Source: Litoditis marina (lineage: Eukaryota > Nematoda > Chromadorea > Rhabditida > Rhabditidae). Taken from it: 64,000 nucleotides of DNA. The stretch is taken from contig OZ038439.1 in NCBI GenBank assembly GCA_964036275.1, positions 13,497,095 to 13,561,094 on the forward strand. The letters run 5' to 3'. This document shows, in pieces, positions 59,238-64,000 of this stretch (positions are counted from its first letter, which is position 1; each line of letters begins with the position of its first letter). The position numbers and the translations under genes are program-made. Under the pieces are notes generated by a model. That model had not been told where the DNA came from and searched no databases. It saw only the letters and a list, made by a program, of their open reading frames with translations.

Positions 59238-62200
59238 ATACAGTGGTTATTGGTTGTAAATCATGATGAAAGGAAAAACACTGTGAAAAACTGGAACAAA
59301 ACTACGAAAACTTCCTCATTTCGTTTTTTTTCCTTTTATAAATGCATAATGCATTCCAAATAGTTTAGAGTGAAAGCTGAATTCGATGGTTTCAGAACAT
59401 TCTCATTCAGACGCATCTCATACAACCGTCTTCGCGACAGATGTTTTGTTTGTGTCACAAACTCAATTGTAAAGAATAACAACTCGTCCAACCAATTGTA
59501 AACAACAATAATTGGTCCAGTCAATTGTGAACAACAACAATTCGTTTAACAAATTGTAAACAACAACAACACTTCACTCACTCCTTCTGCGAGCCGGCCG
59601 CCCTGCTCAATCTCTGCTCGATGCCGGCTATATCCCCGTCCAGTTGCCTAACTGCCTTCGCGGCAGCCGTCTGTTCGCATTGCAGTCGGGTCAATTCCGA
59701 TTGAGCTGCTTCCAGCCGCTGCTGGCTAGACAGGCGCTCAGCGTCGGCTTCCAACTAGAATATAAAAATAGAAGAATAAGATTATTTATCGAACTTTGAT
59801 TGGTTGTAGTTTGCTGATGTAGCGGTGTTTGTAGTTCACATCTTGGTTGGATGAACTTGGTGAATTCTCATCCCAATAGTTTATCAAGTAACGAACAACA
59901 TATATTCTCCCACAACATTACACTAATAATACGTTCCTCTTCTGAGGTTGATTTAGAAACATGCAATTTTGAACTTTGATCAAGACTAGTTTAACCACGG
60001 TACTTCTCGTGAAACCGTTGAAGCTTCCAAGCATATTCAGATCACCAAAAACGCCACCTTCAGAGTTCCTAGCTTTTTCTTCTGCTCCTGGAGTACTGTA
60101 TTCAACTGATCGTCTATCTCGAAATCGATACACAGTCGGTAGTCTTCGGCCAGTTCCCGTTCCAAATCGGACAGTTCGCGGGCCAGGTTCTTTCGATGCT
60201 GAAATGTTTGTTAGATAGTAGTGTTAGATGTTAGAACATAAGTATATGGATGTCTAAGTACGGCCCATCGCCCCATATTATGTGTTTGTAGTGTGATTCC
60301 TTAGTTTTAGTCGTAATTCGCCATTTTCAGTGTGTGGGTAGAGCAAATTACAACGCAACTTTTGAGATATTACTCAGTAGTCAATCAAACCGTTTGCTCT
60401 CATTCAGAGAGAAAACAACCAACCAATTGGTCAATTCAATATCTCACGTCTCACCGACTTTTTTGAGTACCCAAACCGGTTTTCGAAACCCCTATATTTA
60501 CCCTGGAATACAGGTTGCCAAAAACCAGTAAGGTAATCAAGGAAACCCGGTTTGTTATATAATTCAGCACAAATCAACCACCAACCATTTCGGCGCTCAT
60601 CAGCCGGACTTTGTCGTTGTCCAGTCGTTTCTTTTCCATTGAAAGAGTATCGATTTCCGAAGCCAGCTCCTGCATTCGACGTTCAATTTTCTCCTTTTCA
60701 CGAGACATGTTCACGAACTCGCTGGACGAAGATAGCTGTAATCATAAAACATATAGTTATCTATCCTAGTACAATATACAATACATAAAATCTATGGTTC
60801 TCTTGAGTTTTTGATCATTTGCACGGAAAATAAATTCGAATGGTCAATAGTCGTATTGTATCTCAATTACACCTCATTCTTTTTCCAACAACAAACCGGG
60901 TTTGCTAGATTCCGGTTCTAAATTGTGAAATTCCTGAAAATTGTGAAATTGGAGTCAACTTCCCTGGTCAAACGTTCACCTTCACAGACTATGCTATAAT
61001 GAACATAGTTTTCGTCATTTCAATGAACGACAGCATACTGTACCGAACAAATTTTGCTGTGCGCCCGTAACGACTTCCTTCCCTGTTTCGCAAAAAAACT
61101 CGCTGAAGGAAGATAGCTGTAACGATTTTCTTTGTTGCCAGCTCAATACGGGAGAGAATAAAAATTTGCGTTACTTTACTGAAAATGGTTTCTACATTAA
61201 AATATACACTACAAATCACTTACCTCCTCAATTTCCCTCTTCAATTCTTTGTCACTTCCGACATACGGTTGAACCTTGAGATTTTTCATCTGATCTCGGA
61301 GAACTCGCAGCTCTGTTTGCTTCATTTCTGGATGAAAAAAATTGTCTCTAATTCAGATATATGACAAAACAATGGTCCAGGCCGGCACTATAGAAAGGTG
61401 TTGCGCCAAAACTATTGTGTAAGGTAGGATTCACACGTTAATATTGAATACATTAATTTATTACAAAATAATCATCAATGAACAAAAGTTATTCGCAGTT
61501 TGGAGTTGCGAGAATTTTGATCCGGAAATTTCCGCGTAGCTGCTATTTGAGCTATTTTCCAGAAAAGTTTCTCACCCATCTGTCGCTGCTTTCGTTCCAT
61601 TTGAGCCAGTTTCTCCTGACCTTCCCTAATCACCTGCAAGTGAAAATAATCATACACCAGTAAGGTCTGACTGAGCGACAAAAAGTTATCCGTTTTCAGA
61701 TGTAAACACGTGAAAATTTAGGATTTTTCATCGAAGGTAGACCGATTTTCATCCTTTGGACCAAAAAGTAGTCCGTTTTCCGAATTTTTCTGACTATTCG
61801 GACAACCTTGCTGGTGTATGAAAATAATGGTGTTAAGTTTCGAGCTACTGACAACATAATCTTCGGTTACAAGCACACTTCTTAAAGAATGACGATTATG
61901 TGCTCCATTCTCAACGCATCAGTCCTTTAAACAGTTATACATTTCTCAATTGCAGTTTAAAGGACTGACGTGCCGAGATTGCAGCACATATTCGTCCTAC
62001 TTTAAGTGTTTATGATACATACACATTCTGTTGGATCGAACGGCGATCGACTGACATACGCGAAATACTATGGTCACTTTAAAGATGGCCTGACAGGAAC
62101 CGAATCTCGTGCTTTTCGCTCCACGGTTAATTTAGTCGCTCCAGCGCAAAAGCGCCCTGAAATCGACGTTTTCGAATCTCCGCTAATGATTTGTGATTAA

Positions 62201-62992
62201 ATGATCTACAAAATATCAATAAATTATCTTTTGTAGCGCATTGCGTTGAAGCGACAAAATTAACCGTGGAGCGCAAGGCACGAGATTGTGTTCCTGTCAG
62301 ACCACCTTTAAGGTTTGACGGCACTCACCTAGAACATGAGACCGTGATGAATATACAATTATTAAGTATTTTGGACTACACATAAATCCTGATGTGGAAC
62401 TTTTGCCTACGTTACGTAACATGTTTTATACACAATAAACGCGAAAGTCAACGTAAACCACATGAATAACAATAAAGCATCAGGCCATACAAACTATCGG
62501 TCAAGAACGCCTTCATTTCCCCAAACTAGGCAAAAACCACCTACCAAACTATTTTCCGCAATTTCGTCCTTTAAATCCTTGAGTCGTTGTTTTGCCTCGG
62601 CTCTCGTCTGCTCGGTGGACTCCTTGTCGGAGACGTACTGAAATACATGAAATTATTCTAAGAAACCGGTTACATTTTCGGAAGTGAATAGACATTTGGA
62701 TACGAAAAACACGTAAACCGTACATATTCTGTACCACTTCCCCTTTTGGAGTCAGTCGATCCATACTTATGACTGTAGCAAAACGTCCCATACGGAAATT
62801 CGAATATTTAATGGAAAGGTTTGCAATGTAAATGAAAATTATTCTCAAAAAACATCGAATGAGACAGATTTAATAACTTTTCACTCTCAAGTCGGAAAGA
62901 AAGATTTGGAAACTACAGCTCACCCTAGCCTTGTCCTGCACATTTCTCTCGGCATTGATCTTCCGCTCGGCGATCACTTTCAACTCGTTTTC
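42387..62992 (-). CDS. RAD50: RAD50 DNA repair ATPase, C-terminal 30 exons (5' part outside window)
   Basis: SMC-like ATPase of the MRE11-RAD50-NBS1 complex; senses and tethers DNA double-strand breaks and controls MRE11 nuclease. Exons in transcript order (high to low coordinate): 62992-62924, 62637-62545, 61633-61576, 61327-61224, 60735-60586, 60198-60058, 59754-59582, 59195-59078, 58587-58412, 58054-57880, 57655-57554, 57235-57131, 56858-56740, 55943-55796, 55504-55364, 55118-55041, 54202-54131, 50214-50125, 49655-49580, 49033-48960, 48676-48572, 48103-47969, 47842-47765, 46143-46039, 45142-45003, 44500-44383, 43774-43670, 43292-43212, 42901-42774, 42411-42387. All phases join: 1,093 residues. 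Order: coiled coil, zinc hook [10 protein letters not shown] in the 12th exon (57235-57131), returning coiled coil, then the C-terminal ATPase lobe with signature RCSAGQK, Walker B/D-loop [12 protein letters not shown] and H-loop VITHDE. The protein ends LEGSDD. Human RAD50 is 1,312 residues, so about 200 N-terminal residues including Walker A lie beyond 64000. The 18th exon has a weak acceptor (TATTAAG). Confidence 0.95.
42676..42696 (-). repeat. Copy of penultimate RAD50 exon end plus donor
   Basis: Twenty exonic bases coding RRKYPDG with GTGAGT donor, downstream of the real exon end (42774). Two differences, TAT/TAC and CCC/CCG, both synonymous. Confidence 0.75.
43084..43146 (+). repeat. 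30-bp perfect tandem duplication
   Basis: CACCCTAGATTTTTATGGTT plus CTTCTGC, twice, in a RAD50 intron. Confidence 0.9.
44104..44137 (-). repeat. Copy of RAD50 signature-exon end
   Basis: Matches exon bases 44384-44417 (coding [11 protein letters not shown]) with three differences near its ends, one making a stop (GAG to TAG). It lies 280 bp downstream in the intron and is followed by a potential donor AAC|GTGCGG. Confidence 0.8.
44199..44239. repeat. Perfect 16-bp inverted repeat of the GAGATCAAACTACAA motif
   Basis: TTGTAGTTTGATCTCG, a 9-base loop, then its exact complement. The same motif occurs in the SINE-like tails and near 2634, 11980, 14816, 40247, 44063, 44367 and 48178. Confidence 0.8.
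44537..44706 (+). mobile_element. hAT-like MITE, CATACACCAGTAAGGTC termini, copy 1
   Basis: 170 bp with inverted ends CATACACCAGTAAGGTCCGA and complement, flanked by ACCCAAGA/ACACAAGA (8 bp, one mismatch). Confidence 0.88.
45197..45347 (+). mobile_element. MITE with TAGTTTGTTCCACC-type ends, copy 2
   Basis: Shares ends and inner blocks TTCTACAGTAATCCGTCAA and TTTGACCTGGAAGTTT with 11684-11918 but has a shorter interior. Confidence 0.6.
45393..45651 (+). mobile_element. Family B MITE, copy 5
   Basis: Both ends intact (GGCCAATTCTACAACTAACC and GGTTAGATATAGAATTCACC), flanked by AGCGCT on both sides. The best-preserved copy. Confidence 0.85.
45857..45938 (-). repeat. Copy of RAD50 exon end (parent 46039-46089) plus donor
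   Basis: Copies 17 codons (IYRDII + [11 protein letters not shown]) and the intron start GTAGGGGTTGTTGTTG. A 7-base insertion separates the two codon blocks. Seven base differences, all synonymous. Confidence 0.85.
46470..46692 (+). mobile_element. Family B-like MITE, GTTAACC variant
   Basis: Ends GAATTCTTTATTTAACCCGG and CCGGGTTCCTTGTGGAATC, interior of GTTAACC/GGTTAAC motifs in place of GGTAACC. A related but separate subfamily. Confidence 0.6.
47223..47690 (-). pseudogene. Reverse transcriptase fragment (Penelope-like or related)
   Basis: About 150 codons open on the minus strand, ending at a stop. [10 protein letters not shown]...TSLFNKTD matches the late palm motif of reverse transcriptases (FLD...T.LY.KPTD), followed by [11 protein letters not shown] and [20 protein letters not shown], the thumb-region pattern of Penelope-like elements. 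Upstream palm motifs, including YADD, and any endonuclease are absent, so it is a fragment within a RAD50 intron in the same orientation. Family assigned by motif recall. Confidence 0.6.
48214..48407 (+). repeat. Dispersed repeat (family G), copy 2
   Basis: Matches 25880-26073 over its full length. Confidence 0.8.
48757..48832 (+). repeat. ~35-bp tandem duplication
   Basis: TAACATTTGAAAACATTGTAAACACTGTTTT occurs twice (about 48772 and 48808) in a RAD50 intron. Confidence 0.85.
49354..49475 (+). mobile_element. Family A MITE, copy 9
   Basis: Full-length; left flank TTAG, right TTAA; some decay in the central palindrome. Confidence 0.8.
49731..49924 (+). mobile_element. GCAACC-palindrome MITE
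   Basis: About 195 bp of alternating GCAACC/GGTTGC motifs with ends GGCGGTTTACACATGCAACC and complement, flanked by TTGCTCGA (8 bp, within a 10-bp match CGTTGCTCGA at 49721-49730 and 49923-49932). hAT-type duplication; only one copy seen. Confidence 0.75.
50258..54003 (+). repeat. 151-bp satellite, ~24.8 units, inside a RAD50 intron
   Basis: Head-to-tail 151-bp units starting CCCCAGATCCGGCGTTCTAG, nearly identical. Variant bases (CCCAAAC or CCCTAAC; TATATCC or TAAATCC) follow an octamer pattern: a,a,a,t(TAAA),a,t,t,t in units 1-8 (50258-51465) and again in units 9-16 (51466-52673), then units 17-25 mostly t. 151 is not a multiple of three, and the repeated 62-codon frames it creates are by-products. 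It fills most of the 3.9-kb intron between RAD50 exons at 54131 and 50214. Confidence 0.95.
54420..54543 (+). mobile_element. Family A MITE, copy 10
   Basis: Full-length foldback; left flank TTGA, right TTAA. Confidence 0.85.
54699..55018 (+). mobile_element. Family A MITE, copy 11, interrupted by another MITE
   Basis: The left half (to CCTTTAAAC at 54751) and right half (from ACTGCAATTG at 54951) are separated by a ~200-bp element with ends CGGAGTGGGTGACGATTGAG and complement CTTAATCGTCACCTACTCTA. The host copy is decayed. Confidence 0.7.
55964..56035 (-). tRNA. tRNA-Trp (anticodon CCA)
   Basis: A 72-nt cloverleaf read by hand: acceptor GACTGCT/AGTGGTC with discriminator A (two G-U pairs), D arm GCGC-AATGGTA-GCGC, anticodon arm TTCGA-CTCCAGA-TCGAA, variable AGGTT, T arm GGGCG-TTCGATC-CGCTC. 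The D arm and anticodon loop match animal tRNA-Trp closely. No intron, no encoded CCA. A T5 run (55956-55960, minus strand) 3 nt after the end is a proper pol III terminator. It lies in the RAD50 intron before the exon at 55943 and in the same orientation. Confidence 0.92.
56512..56717 (+). mobile_element. Diverged family B MITE
   Basis: Remnant GGTAACC/GGTTACC-type palindrome with ends near GTAACCAGC and GGTTATCATTAACC. No clear flanking duplication. Confidence 0.5.
57395..57518 (+). mobile_element. Family A MITE, copy 12
   Basis: Full-length foldback, right end decayed (AAAATCTTGTTCAAA). It ends 36 bp before a RAD50 exon boundary. Confidence 0.75.
58642..58745 (+). mobile_element. Family F foldback, copy 3
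   Basis: Ends TTTGTAGCGACC and TTTTGTAGC with arms GAGAGAGTGTGCAGGTC and complement; matches 25669-25762. Confidence 0.65.
59203..59233. repeat. (TA)n microsatellite
   Basis: About 15 TA units in a RAD50 intron, 8 bp from the exon at 59195. A shorter (TA)n is at 27497-27517. Confidence 0.95.
59464..59575 (+). repeat. ~36-bp intronic repeat, 3 units
   Basis: Diverged units of CAATTGTAAACAACAACAAT plus TCGTCCAAC, ending at the RAD50 exon donor at 59581. Confidence 0.7.
60456..60569 (+). mobile_element. Truncated family B-like repeat
   Basis: Ends resembling AACCGGTTTTCG and AACCCGGTTTGTTATATAATTC. It is short and decayed. Confidence 0.4.
61651..61820 (+). mobile_element. hAT-like MITE, CATACACCAGTAAGGTC termini, copy 2
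   Basis: 170 bp, flanked by a perfect 8-bp duplication AAAATAAT (61643-61650 and 61821-61828). Confidence 0.92.
61882..62005 (+). mobile_element. Family A MITE, copy 13
   Basis: Full-length foldback with TTAA at both ends. Confidence 0.85.
62079..62311 (+). mobile_element. TTAA foldback MITE, AGATGGCCTGACAGGAAC termini
   Basis: 233 bp with ~85-bp inverted arms (GATGGCCTGACAGG...CGCTCCACGGTTAATTT and complement), TTAA on both sides. Same target type as family A but unrelated interior. Confidence 0.8.
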
Positions 62993-63006
62993 CTGCAATA
63001 ACAATA

Positions 63007-63302
63007 TTAAAGAAAGACGATTATGTGGTCCAATCCCATACACCAGTAAGATCCGACTAAGCGACGAGAAGTACTCCGTTTTCAGATGAACATGGGAAAA
63101 TTCAGGATTTTTCATAAAAAACCGATTTTCATCTTTTCGGCTGAAAAGTAGTCCGTTTTGCGAGTTTTTCTGACTATTCGGACAACCTTGCTGGTGTATG
63201 TCCAACCCCAACGCCTCAGTCCTTTAAACTGCAATACATTCTTCAATTGCAGTTTGAAGGACCGTTGACACGGGATTGGTCCACATGATCGTCCTGCTTT
63301 AA
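63007..63302 (+). mobile_element. Family A MITE, copy 14, containing a nested hAT-like MITE
   Basis: TTAA at both ends (63007-63010, 63299-63302). Interrupted after GGTCCAATCC by the element at 63037-63200. Confidence 0.92.
63037..63200 (+). mobile_element. hAT-like MITE, CATACACCAGTAAG termini, copy 3 (nested)
   Basis: 164 bp inside family A copy 14, flanked by TCCAATCC/TCCAACCC (8 bp, one mismatch). Removing the element and one duplicate restores the host family consensus. Confidence 0.93.
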
Positions 63303-63343
63303 TTGATTACGCCCCACGTTTCTGGAAAAGCAGCTACTTTGCT

Positions 63344-63502
63344 CATACCTCAGTAAATTTGTAAGAACAATCAGAAAAAAATCAAAAACCGATCACTTCT
63401 TCGCCTAAAAACAATAAAAACGAATTTGATGAAAAATCATTACTTTTCACATTTTTAAATCTGAAAACGGACTCCTTTTTGTCGAAACTTTACTGAGGTA
63501 TG
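63344..63502 (+). mobile_element. hAT-like MITE, CATACCTCAGTAAA termini
   Basis: 159 bp with inverted ends CATACCTCAGTAAA/TTTACTGAGGTATG, flanked by ACTTTGCT/ACTTTGTC. Ends are related to the CATACACCAGTAAG family; the interior differs. Confidence 0.8.
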
Positions 63503-63589
63503 ACTTTGTCCTTAGAGATGATACGACAGCATTCATCACTCCCCGGTAGTACATCCTTCTTCTAGGTAGTACATCCGGCCAACTCACTG

Positions 63590-63888
63590 GGAACCGGGTC
63601 CTTCCCGAACCGAATCAAAAACCAATCGATTGTAACCGACTTCCCGAACCGTCCGGTTCTCCAGTGAACGGTTCGAAGCGAACCGTGAATAAAACCACTT
63701 TAACTTGAAAAATAACCGAGCCATTATCAGCTCTAGTGACTGGTTCACGACTCGGTTCGCCAGTGCTGCGGTTTTCCAATGGGGTCGGTTCACGGTTCGG
63801 TTCGAACCGATTACTGGAGAACCAGGCGGTTCGGTTCTCCAGTGACCGGTTCGCGGTTTGGTTCGGGAAGGACTTGGTTCGCCTGTAC
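63590..63888 (+). mobile_element. Palindromic repeat of CCGAACCG/CGGTTCGG motifs
   Basis: Ends near GGGAACCGGGTCCTTCCCGA and TTCGGGAAGGACTTGGTTCG; interior alternates CGGTTCTCCAGTGA and CGGTTCG motifs. A MITE-like foldback, single copy here. It gives rise to overlapping spurious frames on both strands. Confidence 0.65.
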
Positions 63889-64000
63889 ATCCTTGTCCTA
63901 ATTCGAAAACGGTCACAAAGATCAAAGAACAAAGAACTATAGCTGCCTGTTTACTTGTTTACTATCCAAACACGACCGGCTATCAAACTGACGGGGCCCG
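63889..64000. other. Right edge, no feature seen
   Basis: Part of the RAD50 intron leading to N-terminal exons outside the window. Confidence 0.4.

Noticed and set aside
63584..63932. Overlapping 105-113-codon frames on the minus strand
   Set aside because: They come from the palindromic CCGAACCG repeat, appear in more than one frame and match no protein family.
63300..64000. Walker A exon of RAD50
   Set aside because: No GPNGAGKTT-type sequence on the minus strand in the remaining window; the N-terminal exons must lie beyond 64000.

Overview
The window is animal nuclear DNA. Genes are split into many short exons with GT-AG introns (3' sites usually TTTCAG or TTCCAG), and introns and spacers are packed with small non-autonomous transposons, tRNA-derived SINE-like elements and two satellite arrays. 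I cannot name the species. The protein set (CRNKL1, a PAPS transporter, a six-cysteine Shisa-like membrane adaptor, RAD50) fits an invertebrate metazoan of moderate divergence from vertebrates. I translated exons by hand and checked every splice phase.

Layout. 1-3.5 kb: no gene; rich in CACGTG motifs and degenerate repeats. 3.5-13.2 kb (+): CRNKL1, the HAT-repeat splicing factor, 22 coding exons, 732 residues. 13.2-26.4 kb: intergenic, with a retrotransposon ORF1-like frame (-), a 136/137-bp satellite with higher-order structure, a 35-40-bp minisatellite and many MITEs. 26.4-34.2 kb (+): SLC35B2-type PAPS transporter, 12 recognised exons, first coding exon not found. 35.4-42.0 kb (+): a 189-residue single-pass membrane protein of the STMC6/Shisa-like group, 7 exons. 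42.4-63.0 kb (-): RAD50, 30 exons covering about 1,093 C-terminal residues including the zinc hook and C-terminal ATPase half; the N-terminal Walker A exons lie beyond the right edge. The STMC6 gene and RAD50 converge, with 414 bp between stop codons.

Inside RAD50 introns lie a 151-bp satellite (about 25 units), an intact tRNA-Trp gene whose T-run terminator sits beside a RAD50 3' splice site, and a reverse-transcriptase fragment.

Transposon families can be defined from the window itself: hAT-like MITEs with 8-bp target duplications, a TTAA-target palindromic MITE (14 copies, one with an empty-site comparison inside the satellite), and cases of one MITE inside another.

The most unusual observation is that all four genes carry a short duplicate of an exon end together with its splice site, lying in the adjacent intron (seven loci). 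In the best case, RAD50 at 45881-45938, the copy differs from the parent exon at 7 of 17 codons, and all seven changes are synonymous.
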